A program made the translations under genes and the position numbers. From Bacteroidales bacterium (GTDB lineage Bacteria; Bacteroidota; Bacteroidia; Bacteroidales; Marinilabiliaceae), in assembly GCA_024401295.1 (NCBI GenBank), contig JAKSLG010000003.1, positions 107,927-171,926 on the forward strand: a stretch of 64,000 bases of DNA, given 5' to 3'. Positions 18,070 through 28,408 of this stretch are shown piece after piece. A model generated the notes under the pieces. That model was not told where the DNA came from. It ran no database searches and saw nothing but the letters and a program-made list of their open reading frames with translations. Positions within the stretch are counted from its first letter, which is position 1; the number at the start of each line of letters is the position of its first letter.

Positions 18070-21000
18070 ATGCCTACATCAAGATACGACCTGCTAAAAC
18101 AGACTCTCGAGAGACGCATCCTCGTTTTGGATGGTGCCATGGGTTCGCTCATACAGAAATTCAATCTCACAGAGGACGACTTCAGAGGCGAACAATTCAA
18201 GAACCATCCATGTGCCTTGAAAGGTGATAATGACGTGCTGGTACTCACACGTCCGGACGTGATTGAAAATATTCACAGACAGTATCTTGAAGCAGGAGCA
18301 GACATAATCGAGACAGACTCGTTTAATGCCACAGACATCTCGCAGGCCGACTACCAGATGGAGCCATACGTATATGAGCTCAACAAAGCTGCAGCGGCTA
18401 TAGCACGAAGAGTGGCGGACGAATACAGCACAGAAGACAAGCCCCGCTTTGTTGCCGGCTCGATTGGTCCGACGAACAAGACTGCGTCGATGTCACCAGA
18501 CGTTAACGACCCTGGATATCGAGCTGTTACTTTTGACGATCTCGTAAGAAGCTATGGAGAACAGGCAAAAGGATTGCTGGATGGAGGAACTGACATATTT
18601 TTGGTTGAAACAGTTTTCGATACGCTCAACTGTAAAGCGGCCCTATATGCGATCAACAATGAACTCGAAGCGCGAGGCATAGACAAATTCCCGATCATGG
18701 TGTCGGCAACGATAGCTGACAAGAGCGGGCGCATACTCTCGGGGCAGACGATAGACAGCCTCTTGTATAGCGTATCACATATCGACCTGCTGACCGTAGG
18801 CCTCAACTGCTCATTTGGCGCAAGAGACCTCAAACCGTACCTGTCGAGCCTTGGCAGACTGGCACGCTACTACATAAGTGCGCATCCGAATGCAGGCATG
18901 CCTAATCAGTTCGGTGAATACGACCAGACACCAGAGATTATGGTAGAGCAGATAAAAGAGTATCTGAACGAAAGACTGGTCAACGTCATTGGGGGCTGCT
19001 GCGGCACCACTCCACAACACATAAAAGCCATAGCAGATGCCGTCGAGACACTGCGCAGGACATCGCCAGACACATTCAAGCCTCACCAGCCAGCAGAGAT
19101 AGTTCATGAGATGCGACTCTCGGGTCTGGACGGTCTCGTTGTTGACAAGAAAGAGAAACGATTCTATAACGTCGGAGAGAGAACCAACGTAGCCGGATCG
19201 CGCAAATTCGTGCGCCTCATCTCAGAGAAGAACTATGACGAAGCGCTAGACATAGCACGAGCAGAGGTAGAAGCTGGAGCTGACATCATAGACGTGAACA
19301 TGGATGACGCCATGCTCGATGCAGAGGCAGAGATGGTGAGATTCCTCAATCTGCTAGCAGCAGAGCCAGACGTTGCACGACTGCCTGTAATGATTGACTC
19401 ATCGAAGTGGAACGTCATAGAGGCAGGATTGAAATGTATGCAGGGCAAAGCAATCGTCAACTCAATCAGCCTGAAAGAGGGAGAAGAGAAATTCCTTGAC
19501 CATGCACGCACAATAAAGAGATATGGAGCAGCGACAGTGGTCATGGCCTTTGACGAGAAAGGACAGGCCGACACATTTGAGCGACGCACAGAGATATGCG
19601 CACGAGCATACAAGCTGCTTACAGAGAAGATAGACTTCAATCCTGAAGACATCATATTTGACCCCAACGTATTGGCCATAGCCACAGGCATAGAGGCTCA
19701 TAACAACTATGCTGTAGACTTCATCAAGACTGTCAAATGGATAAAAGCCAACCTGCCGTATGCAAAAATTAGCGGTGGTATATCCAATCTGTCATTCTCA
19801 TTCAGAGGCAATAATCCTGTACGCGAGGCCATGCATTGCGTATTCTTGCATCATGCGATAGCCGAAGGCATGGATATGGGCATTGTCAATCCAGCCACGA
19901 TGATGCGCTATGAAGACATAGATCCAGAACTGCGAGAGAAGCTGGAGGATGTAGTGCTCAATCGACGTCCAGACGCCACAGAGATAATGGTGGACTACGC
20001 CGAGATAGCCAAAGCCAAGGCACAAGGAGCCAAAATTGTAGCCAATGACGAATGGCGTCACGGAACCGTTGAAAGTCGCCTGCAGTATGCATTGCAGAAA
20101 GGCATCACAGAGCATCTTGAAGTAGACCTGAAAGAAGCCATGGAGAAGTATCCGATGGCCATAGACATCATAGAGAAGCCACTCATGGACGGCATGAACA
20201 TGGTAGGCGAATTGTTCGGTCAGGGCAAGATGTTCCTGCCTCAGGTGGTCAAGACTGCAAGAGTGATGAAACATGCCGTAGAGATACTACGTCCGGTCAT
20301 CGAAGAAGAGAAACGACGTAGCGGCAAAGAAGGATCATCGGCAGGCAAGGTGCTGATGGCCACAGTAAAAGGCGACGTGCATGACATAGGCAAGAACATC
20401 GTCTGTGTCGTGATGGCGTGCAACAACTTTGACGTAGTTGACCTCGGAGTCATGGTGCCAACGGAGACGATAGTTGAGAAAGCCATCGAATTAAAGGCGG
20501 ACGCAATAGGACTGAGCGGACTCATAACGCCATCTCTGGACGAGATGATAAAGGTAGTTCAAGCACTTGAGGCAAAAGGCTTGAAGATACCAGTCATGAT
20601 TGGAGGAGCGACGACATCGGACATACACACCTCAGTCAAAATCGCACCAGAATATAGCGGTCCGGTAGCATATGTCAAAGATGCTTCGCAGAATGCCTAC
20701 GTAGCGACTGCGCTCATAAATGGAGACAAGAAATTCATTGATGAACTCAAAGCTCATCAGGAAGACGTACGCAAAGAGAATATCGCAAAGCATGCAGCAA
20801 CAGAATTACTGTCGATTGCCGAAGCCCGTCAAAAAGCATTACGCCTCGATTGGAACAAACAGAAAATTGTTGCTCCTGCAGTTGGTGAACTACTGAAAAT
20901 GAACGACATTGATATCGACGTTCTTGTGCCGTATATCAACTGGAAAATGCTGCTAATAGCATGGAAAATCAGCGGAGACTTCACTGGGCTTTACGATCTT

Positions 21001-21747
21001 GAGACGGAAACTGATATGCAGAAATGGCTCAGTGAATATGATGGGCAGTTGCCGGAAAAAGCAAAAGAGGCAACAAAAATCCTCATGGACGCCAAGCGTA
21101 CATTGCGCAAAATGATAGACAACAAGCTGACCACAGCAAATGCCGTCGTACAGATTCTGCCAGCAGATAGTGATGGCGACATTGTGCATGTCCGAAAGGA
21201 TGAAGAGACTTCTGTCGATATCCATTTCCTTCGTCAGCAAAAAACAAACGCAGACGGGCAATGCATCTCACTTGCCGATTACATCGCGCCGAAAGGATAT
21301 GGCGACCATATCGGTATGTTCGCGGCAACAGCAGGCATCGGGCTCAAAGCGCATACAGACCGACTCATGGCTGAAGGCAACGACTATGAAGCGATAATGA
21401 TGAAACTTCTGGCCGACCGACTTGTTGAGGCATTGAGCGAATACTTGCACCACGAAGTACGCACTTCGATATGGGGATATGAACCAGAAGAAAAGTATAA
21501 TCCGAAAGAGAACATTCGCGGTAACTATGTCGGCATCCGTCCTGCCATCGGATATCCCGCAGATCCGACACACGCGCACAAACATCAAGTATTCAGTATA
21601 TTAGGCGCCGAAGAAAACGCTGGGATAAAACTCACCGAAACACTCGGCATGAATCCAGCAGCATCCGTCTGTGGCTTCTATTTTGCTAACGAGAACGCTC
21701 AATACATAACCGTTGGAGAGACAAAAGGACAAGAACAAACAGTATAA
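18070..21747 (+). CDS. metH: Cobalamin-dependent methionine synthase
   Basis: All four MetH modules are present in 1225 residues. The homocysteine/zinc module opens with [10 protein letters not shown] and has the zinc cysteines in [10 protein letters not shown] and GGCCGTT. The folate module begins near [12 protein letters not shown]. The cobalamin module has DVHDIGKN, with His771 as the expected lower cobalt ligand, and [13 protein letters not shown]. The C-terminal SAM-dependent reactivation module has [22 protein letters not shown]. It transfers methyl from methyl-tetrahydrofolate to homocysteine. Length equals the usual family length. It is monocistronic, between a promoter with an inverted repeat and a strong terminator. 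Confidence 0.97.
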   Translation: MPTSRYDLLKQTLERRILVLDGAMGSLIQKFNLTEDDFRGEQFKNHPCALKGDNDVLVLTRPDVIENIHRQYLEAGADIIETDSFNATDISQADYQMEPYVYELNKAAAAIARRVADEYSTEDKPRFVAGSIGPTNKTASMSPDVNDPGYRAVTFDDLVRSYGEQAKGLLDGGTDIFLVETVFDTLNCKAALYAINNELEARGIDKFPIMVSATIADKSGRILSGQTIDSLLYSVSHIDLLTVGLNCSFGARDLKPYLSSLGRLARYYISAHPNAGMPNQFGEYDQTPEIMVEQIKEYLNERLVNVIGGCCGTTPQHIKAIADAVETLRRTSPDTFKPHQPAEIVHEMRLSGLDGLVVDKKEKRFYNVGERTNVAGSRKFVRLISEKNYDEALDIARAEVEAGADIIDVNMDDAMLDAEAEMVRFLNLLAAEPDVARLPVMIDSSKWNVIEAGLKCMQGKAIVNSISLKEGEEKFLDHARTIKRYGAATVVMAFDEKGQADTFERRTEICARAYKLLTEKIDFNPEDIIFDPNVLAIATGIEAHNNYAVDFIKTVKWIKANLPYAKISGGISNLSFSFRGNNPVREAMHCVFLHHAIAEGMDMGIVNPATMMRYEDIDPELREKLEDVVLNRRPDATEIMVDYAEIAKAKAQGAKIVANDEWRHGTVESRLQYALQKGITEHLEVDLKEAMEKYPMAIDIIEKPLMDGMNMVGELFGQGKMFLPQVVKTARVMKHAVEILRPVIEEEKRRSGKEGSSAGKVLMATVKGDVHDIGKNIVCVVMACNNFDVVDLGVMVPTETIVEKAIELKADAIGLSGLITPSLDEMIKVVQALEAKGLKIPVMIGGATTSDIHTSVKIAPEYSGPVAYVKDASQNAYVATALINGDKKFIDELKAHQEDVRKENIAKHAATELLSIAEARQKALRLDWNKQKIVAPAVGELLKMNDIDIDVLVPYINWKMLLIAWKISGDFTGLYDLETETDMQKWLSEYDGQLPEKAKEATKILMDAKRTLRKMIDNKLTTANAVVQILPADSDGDIVHVRKDEETSVDIHFLRQQKTNADGQCISLADYIAPKGYGDHIGMFAATAGIGLKAHTDRLMAEGNDYEAIMMKLLADRLVEALSEYLHHEVRTSIWGYEPEEKYNPKENIRGNYVGIRPAIGYPADPTHAHKHQVFSILGAEENAGIKLTETLGMNPAASVCGFYFANENAQYITVGETKGQEQTV

Positions 21748-21784
21748 AAAATTGCTCTTTTCAAGAGACCGTATTAAATAATAT

Positions 21785-21833
21785 CGTCAGTTACCTTTCT
21801 CACAAACATGCTTGAATGGTAACTGACGTTTTT
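21785..21833 (+). terminator. Rho-independent terminator of metH
   Basis: An 11-bp perfect stem (CGTCAGTTACC/GGTAACTGACG; 21785-21795 with 21818-21828) with a 22-base loop is followed by TTTTT. It lies 37 bases after the metH stop and before the converging lipoprotein gene. Confidence 0.85.
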
Positions 21834-21860
21834 ATGCAATAGCGATATCCGCGCTGAATC

Positions 21861-22340
21861 TTATTCCTTATCTTCGATAAGACCATTCATAATTCCCTCA
21901 AACTGCTCCGCAATACCTTTAAACTGCTCTGAGAAGCCTTCCATTTCATGCGAGAACGTCTCCATGCCATCAGCAATTCCTTTTGCCACGCCTTCAAATT
22001 CAATAAGCGAGTTCTGCATTTTGACACCCAGATTCTTCATTTCCTCACCTAATTTCTGACTGGCATAGCGAGCCAACGCTGTCGCAACACGACCTTCATA
22101 TTCACCCTTCTGGCGCAATTGTTCTTCAGAAAATTCACATTTTGCGCAATCTTCTTCAACCTCTCCAAATTTATTAAGGACGGACTCCCATTGATCTTCG
22201 TCGTATTGCAAGCCCTCTTTTTCAATCTGTTCAGTGAGCTGTCTCAATTTATCAAGATTGTCTTTTTCCTTACTGCACGATGCCATCGACAAAGAGCACA
22301 CAAACGATGCAATAAAAACAATCAATAATCTGATATTCAT
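21861..22340 (-). CDS. Hypothetical lipoprotein, helical
   Basis: This 159-residue protein has a lipoprotein signal peptide ending in the lipobox SMASC (Cys22). The mature part is highly charged and helical, with Glu/Lys/Leu heptad-like stretches and a Phe/Met-rich C-terminal section where ME(G/T)FS..., EQFKGIAEQFEGI repeats. The pattern suggests an amphipathic or coiled-coil helix lying on a membrane or partner. I do not recognise a named function; related short lipoproteins are common in Bacteroidales. It lies 35 bases after the thioesterase stop and ends the nucleotide-sugar dehydrogenase-hflX-PBP1A gene run. Confidence 0.75.
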   Translation of the reverse strand: MNIRLLIVFIASFVCSLSMASCSKEKDNLDKLRQLTEQIEKEGLQYDEDQWESVLNKFGEVEEDCAKCEFSEEQLRQKGEYEGRVATALARYASQKLGEEMKNLGVKMQNSLIEFEGVAKGIADGMETFSHEMEGFSEQFKGIAEQFEGIMNGLIEDKE

Positions 22341-22375
22341 AGTCTTAAGTTTTTATTATCCATTATTCGTCAAAA

Positions 22376-22876
22376 CTATTCTTCGACGTCGCACCCAGTG
22401 AAACCTATGGTCTCAAATGCTTTTTCTTTCGATGCGCAGAAATATGTGCATTGCGATTTCGTACAAATTTCGCCTTCAATATTAGTGATCTCACTCTCAA
22501 TAATCACAATATTCCTCATTTGTTTTGCAATGCGGGCGCGTATTGTCAGTTGACCGCCATTTGTCGAGATGGACTTAAGATACTGGATGTCCATCTTGCT
22601 TGTGACACCCGTCGTCTGAAGTTTTCTGACAACGACCCATCCTGCAACCTCATCCATGAGAGTTGCCTGGACGCCACCATGCAAAACTCCCATCCAACCT
22701 TGAAAATTGCTTGTCGGATCCCAATGTGCTACGATATCATCTCCCTCTTCAAATACCTGCATCCGCAATCCCTGCGGATTTGTCGGACAGCATCCAAAGC
22801 AATTAAATCCTTCAAGGTTTGACCAAGGATTGATGATACGCTTCATCATTGGACTAATGTTGTTCTGTTCTTGCAT
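22376..22876 (-). CDS. PaaI-like hotdog-fold thioesterase
   Basis: From ATG 22876 the protein has 166 residues; the frame extends 11 codons to a TTG at 22909, and another ATG pair lies near 22849. The hotdog core is visible as GWMGVLHGGVQATLMDEVAGW, in which the HGG and the acidic residue of MDE are the usual active-site elements, followed by KMDIQYLKSI. Upstream, CFGCCPTNPQGLRM resembles the N-terminal Cys-rich start of many PaaI-like proteins. It would hydrolyse an acyl-CoA or acyl-ACP in the cytoplasm; the substrate is unknown. The ATG 22876 start overlaps the DUF502 gene by 23 bases, indicating translational coupling. Confidence 0.82.
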   Translation of the reverse strand: MQEQNNISPMMKRIINPWSNLEGFNCFGCCPTNPQGLRMQVFEEGDDIVAHWDPTSNFQGWMGVLHGGVQATLMDEVAGWVVVRKLQTTGVTSKMDIQYLKSISTNGGQLTIRARIAKQMRNIVIIESEITNIEGEICTKSQCTYFCASKEKAFETIGFTGCDVEE

Positions 22877-23459
22877 CTTCTTCGATTGTTGCAACACCGC
22901 CACTGACAATGAATTTCATCACTTCGGCAGAACTTCCATTGACAGGTTTCACGTTTTTTGCCGGAACAATGACAAGTTCGCCCAAAAGTCCATAGGAACT
23001 CGGCATATAAACTGAAACCATCTCATTCAAACCCAGTTTTGAAAGGTCTTTTTGAGTGATGAAACCAAGACGATATACATTGCCTCCACTGTCAATAGAC
23101 ACGATAACCGGCGAATCAAATTTTTTGTTTTTCCCGACAAATGCAGACATAAGGTCCTTGACAGAGGAATATATGACGCCGATAAGCGGTGTAGAGTTTA
23201 TCAGTTTGTGGAAAAGGCCGACAATCGGTGTCGACAAGACTATCGGCAAAAGCCATCCAACGAGACAGATAAATACGAAAATGATGAATGCCCCGAGACC
23301 AGGAATTCCCTTAGACTCAACATGTTCTGAAAAATATGGAATATTGCTGATCAGTTTGTCTATATACGAGACAGCATACGTAACAACATATATCGTTACA
23401 AGAATCGGAACGATATAGAGCAGTCCTTGAAGGAAAAAACCAATCAGACGTTTCAGCAT
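22854..23459 (-). CDS. DUF502 family membrane protein
   Basis: The 201-residue protein has two membrane helices (about residues 7-32 and 55-80) and then a soluble beta-rich part with the family's conserved stretch TPLIGVIYSSVKDLM and PSSYGLLGELVIVPAKNV. DUF502 proteins are widespread inner-membrane proteins without a settled function. It follows the PBP1A gene after 3 bases and overlaps the thioesterase start, so it belongs to this operon. A cell-envelope role is suggested only by the neighbours. Confidence 0.88.
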   Translation of the reverse strand: MLKRLIGFFLQGLLYIVPILVTIYVVTYAVSYIDKLISNIPYFSEHVESKGIPGLGAFIIFVFICLVGWLLPIVLSTPIVGLFHKLINSTPLIGVIYSSVKDLMSAFVGKNKKFDSPVIVSIDSGGNVYRLGFITQKDLSKLGLNEMVSVYMPSSYGLLGELVIVPAKNVKPVNGSSAEVMKFIVSGGVATIEEDARTEQH

Positions 23460-23462
23460 ATC

Positions 23463-25835
23463 CTAGAATTCGAAGAATGAAGGTTCTTTGTTGGCCGATT
23501 CTGGCATGTCTTCAACATCAATAGGACCAGACTCTTCATCTGCATTGATGTTTTTGTCGGAACAATCAAGCGAATATTTGAAAACTTCAGGCTTTTCAAA
23601 TGTATCATCAGGTGTTATGCCTTTGATTTTCGGGTCATCATAGACTTTAAGAAGGAATCGGCCGAAAATCGGTATTGCTACGTTTGAAGCCTGACCGATG
23701 CTCATGCTATCAAAATGGATACCTCGCTCTTCGCCGCCGACCCATACGCCTGTAACAAGATTTGGCATGATGCTCATGAACCAACCATCGGATTGATTCT
23801 GTGTCGTTCCCGTTTTTCCACCCATTTCATTTCTCAACTGATATGCTGGTCCACGAAGACGACGTCCTGTTCCCTGATTAACAACACCTTCGAGCAGGTT
23901 AACCATGAGGAATGCTGTTTGTTCGTCGATAGGCTCGCTCTCGTTTGGTCCAAATTTTCCGATGACATTACCATATTTATCTTCGATGCTTGTCACTGCA
24001 ATCGGATCGATATGCACACCCTTGTTCACGAATGTTGCATACGCACCGACCATTTCATAGAGACTTACGTCGGACGTTCCGAGGAAGAGAGAATATACCT
24101 CATCGATTTTTGAACGGATGCCAAGTGCATGAATGAGATTTGTGACAGTCTGTGGCGATGTCTGCTTCATGACCCATGCCGTGATGTTGTTGTTAGAGTT
24201 AGCAAGACCCCATTTCAGCGACACCATTTCGCCATTGCGAGCATCACCGGCATTTCGTGGTGTCCATGTCGAACCGTCATCAAGAAGGAAAGTCTGAGGG
24301 ACATTTGGCGCAAGATCGCATGGCGTATATCCATCACGCATGGCCTGGCAATAAACAAACGGCTTGATTGTCGAACCAACTTGACGTTTGCCCTGGCTGA
24401 CCATGTCATACATGAAATATTTAAAGTTCGGTCCACCGACATAGACCTTGATATGTCCGTTTTTCGGATCGACAGACATCATGCTGGCACGCAGGAAATG
24501 TTTGTGATAAACGACAGAGTCGTATGGCGTGATGACAGTATCGCGTTCGCCTTGCCATGTAAAGATCTTTGTCTCGACAGGCGTATGCATGGCTTTGTTA
24601 ATCTCCTCCTGGCTCTTGCCAAGTTTCTTGAGAGTCCTATAACGATCAGAATTTTTGATGGCCCTGCCGATCATGTCTTCAAACTGATCCTTTGTAATGT
24701 CTTTGCTGTATGGCGCATATTTTGCACCCTTTTTTGAATTGAAGAATTTTGGCTGAAGCTCAAATCCGAGATGCTCCTTCATGGCTTCCTCTGCATACGC
24801 TTGCATTCTGCTATCGATTGTCGTACGAATCTTGAGACCATCTCGATACAGATTATAAAGCGAGCCATCCGATTTCGGATTCTTCGCAATCCATCCATAA
24901 AGCGGATTTGTCATCCACTGGATGCTGTCTTCATAGAACTTATCCTTCTGCCATGATGCATACTTGCTCATGTCTGGCTTCTCAGCCGTCATCATCAAAC
25001 GAATATACTCACGGAAATATGGAGCAAGACCATCTTTATGGTCTGAGCGTTTGAAGTCAAGGCCGAGTGGCAATGACTTAAGCGAATCAAACTCTGCATT
25101 GGAAATATGACGAAGCTTAAGCATCTGACCAAGAACGACATTACGTCGTGTTGTCACAAGCTCTTCACGACGAATCGGATTATAAAGAGCCGGATTCTGG
25201 AGCATTCCGACAAGCATTGCAGCCTGTTCAATCTTCAAATTGCCAACGTTCGTGCCGAAGAATGTCCATGATGCAGATTCAATGCCATAGGCATCGTAGA
25301 TGAAGCCTACGCGATTGAGGTACATGGCAATAATTTCTTCCTTCGTGTAGCTTCGTTCAAGTTTGACTGCAATCACCCATTCCTTGAGTTTCTGCGTATA
25401 TCGTTCCCACTTCGATTGTGCATGTCCGTGGAAAAGCATCTTTGCGAGCTGCTGCGTGATAGTCGAACCGCCACCAGCATCCTGACGGAGAATTGCCGTA
25501 CGCACAAGCACGCGCAAAAGGCCTTTAAAATCGATGCCCGCATGATCATAAAAACGCTCATCCTCAGTAGAAATCAATGCTTTGATCAAGTATGGCGAAA
25601 TTTCTTCATATTCGACTTGACTGCGATTTTCGATATAGAATTTGCCAAGTGTCACGTCGTCGGCCGACACGACATCCGTTGCCAGGCTGTTTTTTGGATT
25701 TTCCAGGTCTTCAAACGATGGCATGAAGCCAAGGAAACCTTCCGACAACAAGATAAAAAATACTGCTATGGCTATGATGCCAAAAGCAAATATCGACCAG
25801 AACCAAATAAGCGGCTTTCTATATTCTGAATTCAT
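23463..25835 (-). CDS. Class A penicillin-binding protein (PBP1A type)
   Basis: The 790-residue protein has one N-terminal membrane helix (about 9-31). The glycosyltransferase domain shows EDERFYDHAGID (residues 91-102, catalytic Glu91) and STITQQLAKM. The transpeptidase domain has the SxxK active site GSTIKPF (Ser488/Lys491), SNNN at 547-550 and KTGTT at 674-678. It polymerises and cross-links peptidoglycan in the periplasm. The insertion between the two domains (about 345-445) includes a charged Lys-rich stretch. It lies downstream of hflX by 56 bases and immediately upstream of the DUF502 gene. The name mrcA/ponA is plausible but not assigned. Confidence 0.94.
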   Translation of the reverse strand: MNSEYRKPLIWFWSIFAFGIIAIAVFFILLSEGFLGFMPSFEDLENPKNSLATDVVSADDVTLGKFYIENRSQVEYEEISPYLIKALISTEDERFYDHAGIDFKGLLRVLVRTAILRQDAGGGSTITQQLAKMLFHGHAQSKWERYTQKLKEWVIAVKLERSYTKEEIIAMYLNRVGFIYDAYGIESASWTFFGTNVGNLKIEQAAMLVGMLQNPALYNPIRREELVTTRRNVVLGQMLKLRHISNAEFDSLKSLPLGLDFKRSDHKDGLAPYFREYIRLMMTAEKPDMSKYASWQKDKFYEDSIQWMTNPLYGWIAKNPKSDGSLYNLYRDGLKIRTTIDSRMQAYAEEAMKEHLGFELQPKFFNSKKGAKYAPYSKDITKDQFEDMIGRAIKNSDRYRTLKKLGKSQEEINKAMHTPVETKIFTWQGERDTVITPYDSVVYHKHFLRASMMSVDPKNGHIKVYVGGPNFKYFMYDMVSQGKRQVGSTIKPFVYCQAMRDGYTPCDLAPNVPQTFLLDDGSTWTPRNAGDARNGEMVSLKWGLANSNNNITAWVMKQTSPQTVTNLIHALGIRSKIDEVYSLFLGTSDVSLYEMVGAYATFVNKGVHIDPIAVTSIEDKYGNVIGKFGPNESEPIDEQTAFLMVNLLEGVVNQGTGRRLRGPAYQLRNEMGGKTGTTQNQSDGWFMSIMPNLVTGVWVGGEERGIHFDSMSIGQASNVAIPIFGRFLLKVYDDPKIKGITPDDTFEKPEVFKYSLDCSDKNINADEESGPIDVEDMPESANKEPSFFEF

Positions 25836-25891
25836 AATACCTGTTTTTTCTTTGCGGTAAATATACGCATTTTGCAGAAAATCCGATGCTT

Positions 25892-27157
25892 CTACTTTTC
25901 CTCTTCTACGAGGTCATATAGAAAATCGTTGTATGGGAATCGCTTAACATGTACTTTTTTCACTTCTTCATACACGGTTTTTCGCAATTCATCGAAGTTG
26001 AATTTCTCTTTTGCCGAGATAAATACGCAGCGTTTCCCTTTTGCCATCCAAATCTTTTTCAGATCTTCAAGGCTATAGTTTTCACGCTTCATCGCCGAAA
26101 GATCATCATCGTCTTTCTTCACGAATGAAAACGCATCTATTTTATTGAAAATCAGCACCGTCGGCTTTTCACGATCATCCAGTTCATGAATCGTCTTCTC
26201 GACAACTTCAATCTGCTGTTCAAAACACGGATGACTGACATCAATCACATGAAGGAGCACATCAGCTTCACGGACCTCATCGAGCGTTGATTTGAAACTT
26301 TCAACAAGACCTGTTGGCAATTTTCGGATAAAACCGACCGTATCGGCCATCAGGAATGGAAGATTATCGACAACGACCTTGCGGACCGTCGTATCGAGCG
26401 TTGCAAAGAGCTTGTTTTCCGCAAAAACATTGCTCTTGCTGATGGCGTTCATAAGCGTCGATTTTCCGACATTGGTATAACCGACCAATGCGACGCGAAC
26501 CATCTTTCCGCGATTCTGGCGTTGCGTAACAGACTGACGATCAATATGCTTAAGTTCTTCCTTGAGAAGTGATATTTTATCAAGAATTATTCGGCGGTCT
26601 GTCTCAATCTGCTTCTCACCAGGACCACGCATACCAATACCACCTTTCTGGCGCTCAAGGTGCGTCCACATTCGAGTCAATCGAGGCAGAAGATACTGAT
26701 ATTGAGCAAGTTCAACCTGAGTCTTTGCATGAGCAGTACGGGCACGACTTGCAAAAATATCAAGAATAAGCAACGTACGGTCAAGCACCATAACGCCGAG
26801 GACCTGTTCCATATTTTTCTGCTGCATTGGCGACAATTCGTCATCGACAATTGCAGTGGTAATCTCTGTGTCCTCCATGTCGCGCGCTCCCTCATTATAG
26901 TCACTGATAAAATCGCGAATCTCTTCGAGCTTGCCACTTCCCATGTATGTTCGTGAATCAGGATTATTCATGTTCTGCGTAAAGGTGCGCACAGTCTCAG
27001 CTCCTGCCGTCTCAGCAAGAAACGCAAGTTCATCAAGATAGTCTGTAACTTGCTGATTTGTAAGCTGAGGCGTCCTGACGCACAACAGAACGACGCGTTC
27101 CATCGACTTCTGCTGGGTTGTCGTCGTTCCATTCTTGAGACTCTCTATCATTCCCAT
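25892..27157 (-). CDS. hflX: GTPase HflX
   Basis: The 421-residue protein has the HflX N-terminal domain (MNNPDSRTYMGSGKLEEI, FDDELSPMQQKNME-like, VLDRTLLILDIFASRA), the linker with GGIGMRGPGEKQIETDRR, and a G domain with G1 GYTNVGKST, G3 DTVGFI and NKxD FNKIDAF. In characterised bacteria HflX binds 50S subunits and splits stalled ribosomes under stress. Start ATG 27157 is followed two codons later by another ATG; either is possible. It follows the nucleotide-sugar dehydrogenase by 14 bases and is probably co-transcribed with it and with PBP1A. Confidence 0.95.
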   Translation of the reverse strand: MGMIESLKNGTTTTQQKSMERVVLLCVRTPQLTNQQVTDYLDELAFLAETAGAETVRTFTQNMNNPDSRTYMGSGKLEEIRDFISDYNEGARDMEDTEITTAIVDDELSPMQQKNMEQVLGVMVLDRTLLILDIFASRARTAHAKTQVELAQYQYLLPRLTRMWTHLERQKGGIGMRGPGEKQIETDRRIILDKISLLKEELKHIDRQSVTQRQNRGKMVRVALVGYTNVGKSTLMNAISKSNVFAENKLFATLDTTVRKVVVDNLPFLMADTVGFIRKLPTGLVESFKSTLDEVREADVLLHVIDVSHPCFEQQIEVVEKTIHELDDREKPTVLIFNKIDAFSFVKKDDDDLSAMKRENYSLEDLKKIWMAKGKRCVFISAKEKFNFDELRKTVYEEVKKVHVKRFPYNDFLYDLVEEEK

Positions 27158-27171
27158 ATCCTATGTCTTTT

Positions 27172-28257
27172 CTATTGTTTTCTTCCTTTATGTCTGACTG
27201 CTACAATCACATCGTCAAATTGCGACAAATCCGGTTGTTGTCCTCCATCAACAAGCGGATCATAAACCGTAATATCCGTTATGCCAAACGATGCAAGTGC
27301 CGCAATCAGATCTGGCACGCGACTGTTGCGCACATCCGTCACATTTGCCTTATACGTCTTGCCAACGATTAAGATTTTCGGATTTTTAATCCCGCTTACT
27401 TTTTGCGCTGTTGACATGGCATAATATCTTGGCATATCGTCATTTATCTCACGGGCTACCGTCATGAGCCTGTGATTGAAACCAGCTTTTTTGGAAGCAA
27501 ATTCCATATAACGCGAATTGACTCCTACGCAACTGCCACCCACAAGCCCTGGATGATACGATGCAAAATTCCATTTCGTAGCGGCAGCCGCAAGCACATC
27601 TTCGAGATCAATTCCTTGCGCATCCAATGCAACATTGAGTTCATTCATCAATGCGATGTTGACATCACGCTGAATGTTTTCGACCAGTTTTGATGCTTCG
27701 CACACCTTGATGCTTGGCGCAACATGAAGAGGCGCTCCGACAACGTCGCCATAGAGCCATTTCATGTGGTCAAGAGTTTGTTCGTCGCCAGCCGCAATAA
27801 CCTTGACAACTTTTTCAATCGTGTGAAGTTCATCACCAGGATTGATGCGCTCCGGACTCGACCCTATACCAAAATCTCGGATATGTTTCAATCCTGAGAT
27901 CTCTTCAAGCATTGGGATACAGACTTCTTCACTGCACCCTGGATACACACTGCTTTCAACGATAACAATGTCGTTTTTTTTCAGATTGCGGCCAATGCTT
28001 TGCAATGCAAATTTCAAGGCCGTCAGATCCGGCTCATTGTTCCTATCGAGTGGCGTCGGAACGGCTATGATAAACGTGGTCGCATCGGCCAGTTTTTTTT
28101 CATCGCTTGTGAACAAGATCTGATCTCTCGATTCCTTGCCAAGTTCTGCAATGCGTTCAACATCAATATCATACGCAATCACACGCACACTTCCCTCGAG
28201 GGCCTTCACGAGCGAAAGTCCGACATATCCTAATCCGATGACCGCAATTGATACCAT
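27172..28257 (-). CDS. Nucleotide-sugar (UDP-hexose type) 6-dehydrogenase, variant active-site loop
   Basis: The 361-residue protein from ATG 28257 starts with the Rossmann motif MVSIAVIGLGYVGLSLV; an 18-codon upstream extension is rejected because it covers the -7 box. Family landmarks are PTPLDRNNEPDLTAL, ESSVYPG, SPERINPGD, EASKLVENIQRDVN and KWNFASYHPGLVGG, closest in style to TviB/WbpO-type dehydrogenases that oxidise UDP-N-acetylhexosamines to uronic acids. The catalytic Cys243 is kept, but the usual GGHCIGVDPYY reads GGSCVGVNSRY (residues 240-250). It heads the hflX-PBP1A gene run and lies divergent to a glycan operon that may use its product. Substrate unknown. Confidence 0.88.
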   Translation of the reverse strand: MVSIAVIGLGYVGLSLVKALEGSVRVIAYDIDVERIAELGKESRDQILFTSDEKKLADATTFIIAVPTPLDRNNEPDLTALKFALQSIGRNLKKNDIVIVESSVYPGCSEEVCIPMLEEISGLKHIRDFGIGSSPERINPGDELHTIEKVVKVIAAGDEQTLDHMKWLYGDVVGAPLHVAPSIKVCEASKLVENIQRDVNIALMNELNVALDAQGIDLEDVLAAAATKWNFASYHPGLVGGSCVGVNSRYMEFASKKAGFNHRLMTVAREINDDMPRYYAMSTAQKVSGIKNPKILIVGKTYKANVTDVRNSRVPDLIAALASFGITDITVYDPLVDGGQQPDLSQFDDVIVAVRHKGRKQ

Positions 28258-28265
28258 ATATATTG

Positions 28266-28273
28266 CAAAGATA
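28266..28273 (-). promoter_or_regulatory. -7 promoter box for the sugar dehydrogenase
   Basis: TATCTTTG on the minus strand matches TAnnTTTG exactly, 8 bases upstream of ATG 28257, so the message would have almost no leader. No -33 TTTG at the expected distance was seen. Confidence 0.5.
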
Positions 28274-28340
28274 CAAAGTTTTTGGCAACTGCCCATTGCT
28301 AGTTTACACAAAGAAAAAACAAACGCCGAGTGATGTTTAT

Positions 28341-28381
28341 TAATATTAATGTGATAATTTAATATTAATGTGATAATTTTG
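28341..28381 (+). repeat. Tandem 19-base direct repeat with -7 box upstream of glycan operon
   Basis: The unit TAATATTAATGTGATAATT occurs twice without change, at 28341-28359 and 28360-28378, and each unit holds the palindrome TAATATTA. Its last bases form TAATTTTG (28374-28381), a match to the TAnnTTTG -7 box, 28 bases before ATG 28409. The repeat thus covers the region where promoter or regulator binding is expected. Confidence 0.7.
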
Positions 28382-28408
28382 TGAAAATGATTTTTTTGAA
28401 ATCAAAAG

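Noticed and set aside
22877-22909. TTG start 11 codons upstream for the thioesterase
   Set aside because: ATG 22876 is available, gives a normal N-terminus and shortens the overlap with the DUF502 gene.
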